Shown in pieces: positions 7,413-15,904 of a stretch of 64,000 nt of DNA. The notes under the pieces are model-generated. The model worked only from the letters and a program-made list of their open reading frames with translations, made no database searches and was not told the DNA's origin. The stretch lies in the NCBI RefSeq assembly GCF_004367745.1, contig NZ_CP037993.1, forward strand, positions 2,976,001 through 3,040,000. Direction: 5' to 3'. Origin of the DNA: Herbaspirillum huttiense (lineage in GTDB: Bacteria; Pseudomonadota; Gammaproteobacteria; Burkholderiales; Burkholderiaceae_D). The translations under genes and the position numbers were made by a program. Numbering within the stretch: position 1 is the stretch's first letter; every line of letters begins with the position of its first letter.

Positions 7413-8339
7413 ATGAATATTGAGCGTCTGTCACTGGATCAGTTGCGGGTTTTCGTGCAGGTGGCCGACAGCGGCAGCTTCCTGGCCGCCGCGCGCAAGC
7501 TGTCGCGGGCGCAGTCGGCCGTCAGCTATGCCATCGCCACGCTGGAAGACCAGCTGGGCGTGCTGCTGTTCGACCGCAGCGGCTACCGGCCAAAGCTGAC
7601 CAGCCCCGGCGTGGCCCTGCTGGCCGATGCCCGCCAGGTGCTGGATCACGTGGATTCGCTGCAAGTGCGGGCCAATTCCTATGCCCGCGGGCAGGAGCTG
7701 GAGGTCTCGCTGGCGGTGGATGTGTTCTTTCCTACCGATTGTCTGGTGGACCTCCTGCAGCGCTTTCGCGTCGCCTTCCCGGCGGTGACCGTACGACTGG
7801 AGGTGGAAGCACTGGGGGCGGTGGCCGAGCGCGTCATTGACGGACGCTCCATGCTGGGCATCTTGGGGACACTGCCGACCACACCGCCCAACCTGCTGCG
7901 CATCACGCTGCCCAGCGTGCAGCTGGTGGCCGTGGTGGCACCCGACCATCCGCTGGCCAAGGTGAAAGGGAGGATTTCCGAAAAACTCCTGCAGCAGCAA
8001 ACCCAGCTGGTGCTGTCGGATCGCAGCGAACTCACCGCGCGTCAGGATTTCTCGGTGCACTCGCGGCTGACCTGGCGCATGAGTGATCTCGGCACCAAGC
8101 ACGCCCTGCTGCGTGCCGGCATGGGCTGGGGCAACATGCCGCTGCACGTGGTCAAGCATGACCTGGACAGCGGCCGGCTGGTCAGCATCAGCACCATCCA
8201 CCATCCGCCGCAAGGAGCGGAACTGCCGATCCAGTGCGTTTACAAACCGGACCATCCGGCTGGCCCGGCCCTGTCGTGGTGGCTGGATTCGCTGGCGGCA
8301 TTGACGGTCTTGGCCCCAGGCGACCCGACGCAGACATGA
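7413..8339 (+). CDS. LysR-family transcriptional regulator, divergent from doxX-pirin-pirin
   Basis: 308 residues. The winged helix-turn-helix is at about 4-64 (LSLDQLRVFVQVADSGSFLA, RAQSAVSYAIATLEDQLG), followed by the effector-binding domain. It is transcribed away from doxX and two pirin genes across a 255-bp AT-rich gap holding a perfect LysR box, which points to control of that operon and of itself. The effector cannot be told from sequence; an electrophile, quinone or flavonoid would fit the pirin/DoxX context but is a guess. Confidence 0.92.
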   Translation: MNIERLSLDQLRVFVQVADSGSFLAAARKLSRAQSAVSYAIATLEDQLGVLLFDRSGYRPKLTSPGVALLADARQVLDHVDSLQVRANSYARGQELEVSLAVDVFFPTDCLVDLLQRFRVAFPAVTVRLEVEALGAVAERVIDGRSMLGILGTLPTTPPNLLRITLPSVQLVAVVAPDHPLAKVKGRISEKLLQQQTQLVLSDRSELTARQDFSVHSRLTWRMSDLGTKHALLRAGMGWGNMPLHVVKHDLDSGRLVSISTIHHPPQGAELPIQCVYKPDHPAGPALSWWLDSLAALTVLAPGDPTQT

Positions 8340-8517
8340 ATACAAGCCAAAGCTGATAATGTCGATTTATAGGATTAAAACGATAAATACGAAAAACAAG
8401 ACATTTCTTATATTGTAATTTTATCGGTCTTGCCCTATATTTTCCTCAACAGCCGCGCAGCCTGGCCATCCGCCATGCGCACCGTTGCGGCTGCATCCTT
8501 GTCTTGAGGAAAGCTCC

Positions 8518-8814
8518 ATGGCCAACGATTTTCCCATCAGCCTCTCCATCCAGTTGCGCGAGCATCTGCGTGCCTTGCGCAAGCAGCGGCACATGACCCA
8601 GGCGCAACTGGGCGAGCGCATCGGCATCAGCCAGGCGCGCATTGCCGAGATCGAAGCCAATCCGGGTGCCGTCAGCGTGGAGCAGATGCTGTTGCTCCTG
8701 TCGACACTGGGGGCCGGTCTCAAGCTGCATGTCCACGCGGCAGACAAGCCGCTCCATGCGGCCGGGGAAGCGGGAGCTGTCTACATCCCCTCACGCAAAC
8801 AGGGCTCCTGGTAA
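8518..8814 (+). CDS. hipB: HipB-like antitoxin (second module)
   Basis: 98 residues from the ATG at 8518 (AGGAAAG upstream). The helix-turn-helix spans about 12-70 (LREHLRALRKQRHMTQAQLG, ISQARIAEIEANPGAVSVEQ), the MTQAQLGE...ISQ pattern being close to E. coli HipB. The stop and the hipA start overlap by one base (TAATG). The AT-rich 178 bp upstream holds a split inverted repeat CGATAAA (8381-8387) / TTTATCG (8420-8426) that may serve regulation, but none of the ATTCT-N8-AGAAT sites of the first module, so the two antitoxins probably do not cross-repress. Confidence 0.88.
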   Translation: MANDFPISLSIQLREHLRALRKQRHMTQAQLGERIGISQARIAEIEANPGAVSVEQMLLLLSTLGAGLKLHVHAADKPLHAAGEAGAVYIPSRKQGSW

Positions 8815-10118
8815 TGCTGCATGCCTGGATGAACGGTGAGCTGGTCGGTACCTGGAGCGTGGAACGCCAGGTGCATCGCTTCCGCTATGCGCCCACGTGG
8901 GTGCGCTCGTCGCATTTCCGTCCCTTGTCGCTGTCCCTGCCGCTGACCGCCTCGGGCGAGCTGCGCGGCGACAGCGTGCGCAACTATTTCGACAACCTGC
9001 TCCCGGACAACGCCGATATCCGCGAACGGCTGCGGCAACGTTATCGCCTGCCCTCCACCGATGTCTTCGACCTGTTGCAGGCCCTGGGACGCGACTGCGT
9101 CGGCGCGCTGCAACTGCTGCCACCGGACCAGGAACCGCAAGGCTGGCGCAGCATCCACTGCGAGCGTCTGGATGAGGCGATGCTCGAACAACTGCTGTAT
9201 GCCCTGCCCTTGTCTTCGCCCCCGGCCAGCGCCCAGGAAGATGCGCTGCGCATCTCGATCGCAGGTGCACAGGAAAAGACCGCTCTGACCTGGCATCGCG
9301 GCAAGTGGTGCCGTCCTCTGGGCGCCACGCCGACCACCCACATCATCAAGCTGCCGCTGGGCCTGATCGGCGGCGTGATGCAGCGGGTCGATGCGGGCGA
9401 CTCGGTCTACAACGAATGGCTGTGCTCCCGCATCCTGGCAGCGATGGGTCTGCCGGTGGCCCCGGCGCGGGTGGAACATTTCGGGCGTCATACGGTGCTG
9501 GCGGTGGAGCGTTTCGACCGCGTCGGGATGAAGGAGGGCTGGATCGCCCGCCTGCCGCAGGAGGATTTCTGCCAGGCCTTCGGCCTGCCACCGACGATGA
9601 AGTATGAAAGCCAGGGCGGTCCCGGCCTGAACCAGTGCCTGGGCCTGCTCAATGCCAGCAGCCAGGGCGGCGACAAGACGTATTTCCTGCTGGCGCAAAT
9701 GGCCTTCTTCCTGCTGGCGGCCACCGACGGCCATGCCAAGAATTTCTCGCTGCACCTGCATGCGGGCGGCCGTTACGAGATGACGCCGCTGTATGACGTG
9801 CTGTCGATGTGGCCCTACTTCGGCAAAGGGCCGAACCAGTTCCGCGCCCGGCAGGCCGGTCCTGCCATGCTGCTGCGCGGACGCAATCCGCATCGCCACT
9901 TCCATACCATCGAAGCCCGCCACTGGCGGCAGTTGGCCTTGCAGCACGGCGGTGAACCAGTGTGGCAGGCGATGCTGGCGCTAGTGCAAGGCGCCGAGCA
10001 TGCCCTGGCGGTGGCCGAAGGCGAACTGCCGGACGACTTCCCTGTACGCACCTGGGAGCGCATCCGCGAGGGAGTCCGACACCACCAGGAACGTTTCCTG
10101 CGCGGTGTGGGGCAGTAG
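8814..10118 (+). CDS. hipA: HipA kinase toxin, E. coli HipA type (second module)
   Basis: 434 residues, close to the 440 of E. coli HipA. It keeps nearly all of that protein's landmarks: RISIAGAQEKTAL with the autophosphorylated serine (Ser148 here, Ser150 in E. coli), TPTTHIIKLP, VERFDR, RLPQEDFCQAFGLP, KYESQGGPG, the catalytic loop ATDGHAKNFS (Asp305) and YDV (Asp328). By homology it should phosphorylate glutamyl-tRNA synthetase and drive persister formation when free of HipB. It converges with the GlxA-type gene with a single base between the stops. Confidence 0.95.
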   Translation: MLHAWMNGELVGTWSVERQVHRFRYAPTWVRSSHFRPLSLSLPLTASGELRGDSVRNYFDNLLPDNADIRERLRQRYRLPSTDVFDLLQALGRDCVGALQLLPPDQEPQGWRSIHCERLDEAMLEQLLYALPLSSPPASAQEDALRISIAGAQEKTALTWHRGKWCRPLGATPTTHIIKLPLGLIGGVMQRVDAGDSVYNEWLCSRILAAMGLPVAPARVEHFGRHTVLAVERFDRVGMKEGWIARLPQEDFCQAFGLPPTMKYESQGGPGLNQCLGLLNASSQGGDKTYFLLAQMAFFLLAATDGHAKNFSLHLHAGGRYEMTPLYDVLSMWPYFGKGPNQFRARQAGPAMLLRGRNPHRHFHTIEARHWRQLALQHGGEPVWQAMLALVQGAEHALAVAEGELPDDFPVRTWERIREGVRHHQERFLRGVGQ

Positions 10119-10119
10119 A

Positions 10120-11133
10120 TCACTGGGCCGCGAAGCGCTCGCGGTATTGCCCCGGGCTCACCCCCAGCTGGCGCAGGAAGACCCGCCGCAGGTTCTGTTC
10201 TTCCCCGTAGCCGGACTGGCTGGCAATGCGCTTGAGCGGCAGCCGGGTTTCTTCCAGCGCCCGGCGCGCCGCCTCCAGCCGCATCAGCTCGACCGTGCGC
10301 GCCGGCGTGCGGCCGGTCTCGGCCACATACAGCCGCGCGAAGGTACGCGGACTCATGTTGGCCTGGCGGGCCAGGTTCTCGACCCGCAGATCCGCTTCCA
10401 GATTGCCGGCGATCCAGGCATGCAGCTCGGCAAACCGGCCCGCCCCGGTGGCCTGTGAAGCCAGCGGCGTGCTGAATTGCGATTGTCCGCCCGGACGCTT
10501 GATGAACATCACCAGCTGGCGGGCCGTCGCAATCGCAGCGGCGTGCCCCAGATCCTGTTCCACCAGCGCCAGTGTCAGGTCGATACCGGCGGTGACGCCC
10601 GCCGAGGTCCAGATGCGGCCCTGGCGGATGTAGATGGGCTCGCCATCCACGTCCAGTGCGGGATAACGCTGCTGCAAATCTTCGGCCGAATCCCAGTGCG
10701 TCGTCACCCGCAAGCCGTCCAGCACGCCCGCCTCTGCGAGGTGGAAAGCACCGGTGCAGACCGAACAGACGCGCCGGGCCAGCGGCGCGGCCGCGCGGAT
10801 CCACGCGACCAGGGCGGGATCGATGCGGAAGCTGTCCCCCACGCTGCCGCCGGGCGAAATCAAGGTGTGCAGTTCCTCAGCGCGCAGCAGCGCGTCCAGC
10901 GCAGACAGCGCTTGCGTCAACACCGGCAGGCCGGCGCTGGTGGTCACCGCGCCGCCCTCTGCCGAGGCCACATGCAGGCGATAGACTTCACCGCCTTGCA
11001 GGCGGTTGGTGGTCGCCAGCACCTGCATCGGGCCGGCAAGATCCAGCAGGTTCATGCCGCCATAAGCCAGCAGCACCACATTGCGCGGGGCCTGTACGGC
11101 CTGCGCGGAAAGGACGGGGTTCATTGGAATCAT
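10120..11133 (-). CDS. GlxA-family transcriptional regulator (DJ-1/PfpI domain plus AraC helix-turn-helix)
   Basis: 337 residues. The N-terminal half (about 15-190) is a DJ-1/PfpI class-I glutamine amidotransferase-like domain with the nucleophile-elbow region RRVCSVCTGAFHLAEAG, and the C-terminal 100 residues are an AraC double helix-turn-helix (RVENLARQANMSPRTFARLY and LKRIASQSGYGEEQNLRRVF). Proteins of this build activate genes for quaternary amines, nitriles or similar small molecules. The ATG at 11133 has GGAG close by. It starts 10 bases after the MFS gene stop, so the two are probably cotranscribed and it may regulate that transporter. Confidence 0.92.
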   Translation of the reverse strand: MIPMNPVLSAQAVQAPRNVVLLAYGGMNLLDLAGPMQVLATTNRLQGGEVYRLHVASAEGGAVTTSAGLPVLTQALSALDALLRAEELHTLISPGGSVGDSFRIDPALVAWIRAAAPLARRVCSVCTGAFHLAEAGVLDGLRVTTHWDSAEDLQQRYPALDVDGEPIYIRQGRIWTSAGVTAGIDLTLALVEQDLGHAAAIATARQLVMFIKRPGGQSQFSTPLASQATGAGRFAELHAWIAGNLEADLRVENLARQANMSPRTFARLYVAETGRTPARTVELMRLEAARRALEETRLPLKRIASQSGYGEEQNLRRVFLRQLGVSPGQYRERFAAQ

Positions 11134-11142
11134 GCTCCGATG

Positions 11143-12384
11143 TTAGCGCAGGCCCGTCACCAGCGCCGTGCGCGCAGTACGCTGGGCCCACATCCAGCGC
11201 AGCGTGACCAGCGCCGACACCAGCAGCACCGGCAGGATGGCCGCATTGAGCGTTTCCCAGCCGAAGCGGGCCAGCAAGGGACCGGCACCCAGCGTGGCCA
11301 GCGCCGTCGCGGCATAGCGCATCAACTCGGCCAGCCCCTGAGTCTTGGCGCGTTCCGATGGGGTATAGGACTGCGCCAGCAAGGTAGTGCCACCGACGAA
11401 CATGAAATTCCAGCCCACGCCCAGCAGCAGCAAGGCAACGTAGAAAGCGGGCAGCGTGGTCGAGAGCATGGCGATGACGGCGCAGCCGAGGTTCATGCCC
11501 AGCCCTGCCAGCAGCACCGGTCCCAGGCCGAAGCGCTGGATCAGGCGTCCGGCAAAGAAGGAGGGAGCGTACATGCCCATCAGGTGCCACTGAATGATGG
11601 CCGCACCATCATCGATGCCGTGATGGCAGGCCACCGCCGCCAGGGGTGCGGCCGTCATGATGAACATCATCACCATGGAGCCGGCCACGTTGTTGACAAC
11701 CGAGGCCATGAAGACCGGCGTACGTGCAATGGCCGATAGCGGGCGCGCGGGGGCGAGGTCAGATTGCGACTGCGCAACGGCTGCCGGTTCGGCCTGATCC
11801 CGATAGAACAGCACCAGTACCAGCACCGACAACAGCCCCATGAGCGCCACCACCAGATAGGCCCCGGCAAACAGTGCCGCCGGGAACCAATCCTTGCTCC
11901 AGGCCGCCAGGGCCGGGCCGACCAGGGCCGCGATGACGCCCCCGGCCAGCACGGTGGAAATGGCACGGCTCTTGGCCGCTTCGGCGACCGCATCGGCGGC
12001 CGCCAGCCGGTAATACTGCGCAAACGCCTGAAATACACCGACCAGCGCCGTGCCGACGCAGAAGAACCAGAACTGCCCATGCCAGACCGACCACACCGAG
12101 ATCAGCCCGCCGACACAGCAACTGGCCGCCCCCAGCACGAACGACCAGCGGCGACCCAGGCGCTGGATCAAGAACGCCGCAAACCAGGTCACCACGGCAC
12201 CGGCCACCGTGATGAGGGCGAACGGCAAGGTCGCCAGCGCCTTGTCGGGGGCCAGTTGCCACCCGGTCAGCGCGGTCAGGGTCAGGTCGATCGAGATGGC
12301 GCAGGTGAACAGGCCCTGGCACAAGGCCAGGATGGCGGCATTGCGGCTACCGCCATGGGAATCGGCGGACAAGGAGGCGCGCAT
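11143..12384 (-). CDS. MFS transporter
   Basis: 413 residues from the ATG at 12384, which has GGAG 7 bases upstream (a TTG at 12405 is less likely). About twelve hydrophobic segments, with the MFS loop 2-3 signature reduced to IQRLGRRWSFV and a repeat in the second half (IQRFGLGPVLLAG). A central cytoplasmic loop (AEPAAVAQSQSDLAPARPLS) separates the two halves. Substrate unknown; exporters of drugs or metabolites are usual when paired with a dedicated regulator. It is divergent from the isochorismatase-fold hydrolase and followed directly by the GlxA-type gene. Confidence 0.88.
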   Translation of the reverse strand: MRASLSADSHGGSRNAAILALCQGLFTCAISIDLTLTALTGWQLAPDKALATLPFALITVAGAVVTWFAAFLIQRLGRRWSFVLGAASCCVGGLISVWSVWHGQFWFFCVGTALVGVFQAFAQYYRLAAADAVAEAAKSRAISTVLAGGVIAALVGPALAAWSKDWFPAALFAGAYLVVALMGLLSVLVLVLFYRDQAEPAAVAQSQSDLAPARPLSAIARTPVFMASVVNNVAGSMVMMFIMTAAPLAAVACHHGIDDGAAIIQWHLMGMYAPSFFAGRLIQRFGLGPVLLAGLGMNLGCAVIAMLSTTLPAFYVALLLLGVGWNFMFVGGTTLLAQSYTPSERAKTQGLAELMRYAATALATLGAGPLLARFGWETLNAAILPVLLVSALVTLRWMWAQRTARTALVTGLR

Positions 12385-12492
12385 GGATTTGCTCCGAAGG
12401 GTCAATGATGGAAAAATTGTCGGATTCCCACCCGCTTGGCGTCAATGACACAAGACCTTCAATTTCTGCCAAGCCCACATGACAGGACTTCC

Positions 12493-13023
12493 ATGCTGAT
12501 CCAGGCTCATCAATCCGCACTGCTGGTGATCGATCCCCAGGAAAAACTCTTGCCCGCCATCCACGAGGGCCAGGCGGTGCTGGCGCAGACCGTGCGCATG
12601 GCCGCCATTGCCGGCCTGCTCGGGGTGCCGGTCATCGCCACCGAACAGATGCCGGACAAGCTCGGCCACAACCATCCGGATATTGCCCGCCTGTGCGACA
12701 AGACGCTCTCCAAGCAGCATTTCGATGCCTGCGCGGACGGCCTGCTGCCGGTCATACCACCGGCCGTACGGCAGCTCATCGTCGCCGGTTGCGAAGCCCA
12801 CATCTGCGTGCTGCAGACTGCGCTTTCCCTGCTGCGACAGGGCTACACGGTGCTGCCCCTGCTGGGGGCCTGCGGCTCGCGCCGCCCGCTGGACCGCGAT
12901 GCCGCCTTCGAGCGCCTGCGCGCCGCTGGCGCCATCCCGGTCACACTGGAAATGGTGGCCTACGAATGGCTGCAGCACAGCGCGCATCCGCAGTTCCGGG
13001 CGGTCCTGAAACTGGTGAAATAG
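12493..13023 (+). CDS. Isochorismatase-superfamily cysteine hydrolase
   Basis: 176 residues from ATG 12493 (AGGA upstream; the longer frame from 12436 lacks a ribosome site). The catalytic triad of the superfamily is visible: Asp14 in LLVIDPQEKL, Lys74 in LSKQHF and Cys105 in GCEAHICVLQTA. The length and the EQMPDKLG segment resemble the YcaC/ISOC2 group of hydrolases with unknown physiological substrates rather than true isochorismatases. It is transcribed away from the MFS-GlxA pair, and amide or nitrile breakdown would be a reasonable but unproven link. Confidence 0.88.
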   Translation: MLIQAHQSALLVIDPQEKLLPAIHEGQAVLAQTVRMAAIAGLLGVPVIATEQMPDKLGHNHPDIARLCDKTLSKQHFDACADGLLPVIPPAVRQLIVAGCEAHICVLQTALSLLRQGYTVLPLLGACGSRRPLDRDAAFERLRAAGAIPVTLEMVAYEWLQHSAHPQFRAVLKLVK

Positions 13024-13252
13024 CCCGGCCCGCCAAGCGCAAACAGGGTGACGTAACCGAAAAGCAAGTTTCCCCTTGCTCCGATGAAAGTTTTGATTGC
13101 TCCCCCTGCGTATGCGTTTTGCAGGCAAGAACTGTGGTAAAAGTACGGGAAAAATAGCTGCGCAGCTGCATGACAATGTGGCGCATCACATATCATCACG
13201 CCAAGACCTGGCCAGCCGACGCCGCCACAACATAGAGGAAAATCCAACGCTT

Positions 13253-14020
13253 ATGTCCAGCTTACCTGCCCACACGCCCATTCATTCGCCGCCTCCGCTC
13301 ACCCTGCACGCCTTGCGCGCCAGCTGCTCGGCCTGCAGCATGCACCAGCTGTGCCTGCCGATGGGGCTGGACCAGGGCGACATGCAGCGGCTGGAACAGG
13401 TCATCAACCGCCGCCGCAAGGTCAAGCGCGATGAAAGCCTGTACCGCCTCAACGACAAGTTCGACATGCTCTACGCCATCCGCCTGGGCCATTTCAAGAC
13501 CTTCCAGGGCAATACCAATGGCGGCCAGCAGATCACCGGTTTCCAGATGGCCGGCGAATTGCTGGGCATGGATGCCATCGGCGCCGGCCACCACCTGTGC
13601 GAAGCCGTGGCACTGGAAGACAGCGAAGTCTGCGAGATTCCGTTTACGCGCCTGGAAGAATTGTTCCGCGACATGCCCACGCTGCTGCGCCAGTTCCATC
13701 GCATGATGAGCCTGGAAATTTCGCGCGAGCAACGCGTCATGCTGACCTTGGGCAGCATGACCGCGCAGCAGAAGATGGCGGCGTTCATGCTCAACCTGTC
13801 CTCGCGCTACGCCAGCCGGGGCTATTCCTCGACCCGCTTCCAGCTGCGCATGACGCGCGAGGAAATCGGCAACTACCTGGGCCTGGCCGTGGAATCCGTG
13901 AGCCGGCTGCTGACCAATTTCAAGAAAACCGGCGTCATCGAGGTCAACCATCGCGACGTCGAACTGTGCGACCTGCCTGCCCTGCGTGCCATCGCGCTGG
14001 GCAACGATCCCTGCGCCTGA
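13253..14020 (+). CDS. fnr: Fnr oxygen-sensing global regulator
   Basis: 255 residues from the ATG at 13253. The four cysteines that hold the oxygen-labile [4Fe-4S] cluster of E. coli FNR are all present with the same spacing: Cys25-X2-Cys28-X5-Cys34 and Cys116. The C-terminal winged helix has the Fnr recognition helix ESVSR (E..SR contacts TTGAT-N4-ATCAA). It therefore should dimerise without oxygen and switch genes for microaerobic or anaerobic life. The 229 bp upstream contain a hairpin (AGCAAG/CTTGCT near 13065) but I found no full Fnr box there. Confidence 0.96.
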   Translation: MSSLPAHTPIHSPPPLTLHALRASCSACSMHQLCLPMGLDQGDMQRLEQVINRRRKVKRDESLYRLNDKFDMLYAIRLGHFKTFQGNTNGGQQITGFQMAGELLGMDAIGAGHHLCEAVALEDSEVCEIPFTRLEELFRDMPTLLRQFHRMMSLEISREQRVMLTLGSMTAQQKMAAFMLNLSSRYASRGYSSTRFQLRMTREEIGNYLGLAVESVSRLLTNFKKTGVIEVNHRDVELCDLPALRAIALGNDPCA

Positions 14021-14080
14021 CCAGACCGGTACCCTCCAGCCCCTTGCCGGGGCACGGGGGGCTGAGGTTAGAATGGCCGG

Positions 14081-14851
14081 ATGACAGAACGACACTCTTC
14101 TACCTCTCCCTCCCTCCAGCGTTTCCTGCGCGCCCGCATGGCACGCGACCACCACCTCGGACTGCCGCTCACCAAAGGCCTGATGGCCGCGCTGGCCACG
14201 GTCATGCTGTTCGCGCTGATCGCCTACGAAGTCAGCAGCAAGGGCGCGCTCACGCGTCTGGATCAGCAACTGGCGGACTGGTTCAACCAGCATGCCTTCT
14301 CGCCGCTCACCGAACTGGTACTCGGCTATACGCATCTGCATGGCACCATCGGCGTGCTGGTCATGGGCGCACTGCTGCTGTGGCACATGGTCCGCAAGCA
14401 GCGTTGGGCCTGGGTTACCGACCTGCTGCTGGTGCTGCCCGGCGGCATGCTGTGCAATTTCACGCTCAAGCACATCTTCGCGCGCCTGCGTCCCAGCTTT
14501 GACGATCCCATCCTGGTGCTGCACAGCTACAGCTTTCCCAGCGGACACACGATCGGCGCCACCTTGCTCTACGCCATGCTGGCCGCCTACCTGCTCAACC
14601 AGCCGGGGGTGACCGCCGCCATCGGTGCGCGCCTGAAGACCGGCGAGCGCGGCGTGCAGGCCGCCGTCATCGGCGCAGCCCTGCTGCTGGTGGCGCTGAC
14701 CGCTTTCAGCCGGGTCTACCTGGGCGCGCATTTCCTGAGCGACGTAGTGGGTGCGATGCTGCTGGGCACGGCCTGGTTCGCGCTGTGGACGACCGTGGTT
14801 TTCACATGGCAGCGGCACTATTACGCGCAGCCGCGCTCCAACGGGCTCTGA
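14081..14851 (+). CDS. PAP2-family membrane lipid phosphatase
   Basis: 256 residues, about six membrane segments. All three phosphatase motifs are intact: KHIFARLRP (Lys130, Arg137, Pro138), FPSGH (residues 152-156) and SRVYLGAHFLSD (Arg211, His217, Asp221). Enzymes of this family remove phosphate from phosphatidic acid, phosphatidylglycerol phosphate or undecaprenyl pyrophosphate on the outer face of the inner membrane. It is the first of three close plus-strand genes, 24 bases before a lipid-kinase gene, suggesting a joint role in lipid phosphate turnover. Confidence 0.92.
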   Translation: MTERHSSTSPSLQRFLRARMARDHHLGLPLTKGLMAALATVMLFALIAYEVSSKGALTRLDQQLADWFNQHAFSPLTELVLGYTHLHGTIGVLVMGALLLWHMVRKQRWAWVTDLLLVLPGGMLCNFTLKHIFARLRPSFDDPILVLHSYSFPSGHTIGATLLYAMLAAYLLNQPGVTAAIGARLKTGERGVQAAVIGAALLLVALTAFSRVYLGAHFLSDVVGAMLLGTAWFALWTTVVFTWQRHYYAQPRSNGL

Positions 14852-14875
14852 AACCACCTTCTTACTCGCCTGCGG

Positions 14876-15904
14876 ATGACAGAACAAGACACGACCCAGG
14901 AATTGCCCGCCAGCCATGGCCACCCCGACGCAGCACGCCGCCCTGACGTAGTGGCTGCCATCAACGCCCGTGCCGGTGGCGGCCACGCCGAGGAACTGGC
15001 CGCCCACATCACCGAAGAGTTCGCCCGTCACGGCCTGCACGCCGTGGTGCATCTGGCGCGCAGCGGCGAAGACATGCTGCAGGCCGCCCGCGATGCCGTG
15101 CGCGACAAGATCGCGGTGGTCGCCGTGGGCGGCGGCGATGGCAGCGTCAATGCCGTGGCCTCGACCCTGCTGGCCGATCCACACTGCGAGAGCGCGCTGG
15201 GCGTGTTGCCGCTGGGCACGCTGAATCACTTTGCCAAAGACCTCAACATCCCGCTGACGCTGGACGAGGCCATCGCCAACATCGCCACCGGGCGCAAGCT
15301 CCAGGTCGACAGCGGTGAGGTCAATGGTGCGCCCTTCATCAACAATTCCAGCCTGGGCCTCTATCCCGACATCGTGCGCGAGCGTGAAAAGCAGCAAGCA
15401 CGCCTGGGCCGTGGCAAATGGCTGGCCTTCACCTGGGCCGCCATGGGCGCGCTGCGGCGCTATCCCTTCCTGCGCGTGCGGCTGTCCATCGACGGCAAGG
15501 AACACTGGCGGCGCACGCCCTTCGTCTTCATCGGCAACAACGAGTACCTCATGAGCGGCCTGGACATCGGCAAGCGCTCTACCCTCACCGACGGCCAGCT
15601 GAGTCTGTACGTGTGCCACCGCACCGGCCGCCTGGGCCTGCTGCGACTGGCCCTGCATGCCCTGTTCGGCCGCCTGCGTGAAGCGCATGACTTCGATGTG
15701 CTGACCTGCAGCGAGATCCATATCGAGACGCACAAGAAACGCATGCGCGTGGCCACCGATGGCGAAGTCAACCTGATGCAGACTCCGTTGCACTACCGCA
15801 TCCGTCCGGCCTCATTGATGGTGATCGTGCCGCAGCTCGCCGCCCCGCAAGCGGCCGCCCCCCGCGAACCCGGCCTGCTCGACAAATTGCTGGGGGAAAA
15901 CTGA
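14876..15904 (+). CDS. Diacylglycerol/lipid kinase family protein (YegS/DgkB type)
   Basis: 342 residues. The catalytic-domain motif VGGGDGSVNAVAS (about 84-96), the following LPLGTLNHFAKDL and the C-terminal ATDGEVN are diagnostic of the DAGK catalytic superfamily, which phosphorylates diacylglycerol, sphingoid bases or similar lipids with ATP. No membrane segment: a peripheral cytoplasmic enzyme. Its stop overlaps the ATG of the metallophosphoesterase by one base, so the two are translationally coupled, and the PAP2 phosphatase precedes it. The true lipid substrate is not decided by sequence. Confidence 0.92.
   Translation: MTEQDTTQELPASHGHPDAARRPDVVAAINARAGGGHAEELAAHITEEFARHGLHAVVHLARSGEDMLQAARDAVRDKIAVVAVGGGDGSVNAVASTLLADPHCESALGVLPLGTLNHFAKDLNIPLTLDEAIANIATGRKLQVDSGEVNGAPFINNSSLGLYPDIVREREKQQARLGRGKWLAFTWAAMGALRRYPFLRVRLSIDGKEHWRRTPFVFIGNNEYLMSGLDIGKRSTLTDGQLSLYVCHRTGRLGLLRLALHALFGRLREAHDFDVLTCSEIHIETHKKRMRVATDGEVNLMQTPLHYRIRPASLMVIVPQLAAPQAAAPREPGLLDKLLGEN

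Noticed and set aside
8381-8426. Split inverted repeat CGATAAA/TTTATCG upstream of second hipB as an operator
   Set aside because: Arms are 32 bp apart and AT-rich sequence produces such repeats often; kept only as a remark.
13065-13081. AGCAAG/CTTGCT hairpin before fnr as an attenuator
   Set aside because: Short stem without T-run; no evidence of function.
13262-15793. 843-residue open frame on the minus strand across fnr, PAP2 and lipid kinase genes
   Set aside because: Antisense shadow of GC-rich coding sequence; the plus-strand genes carry clear family motifs.
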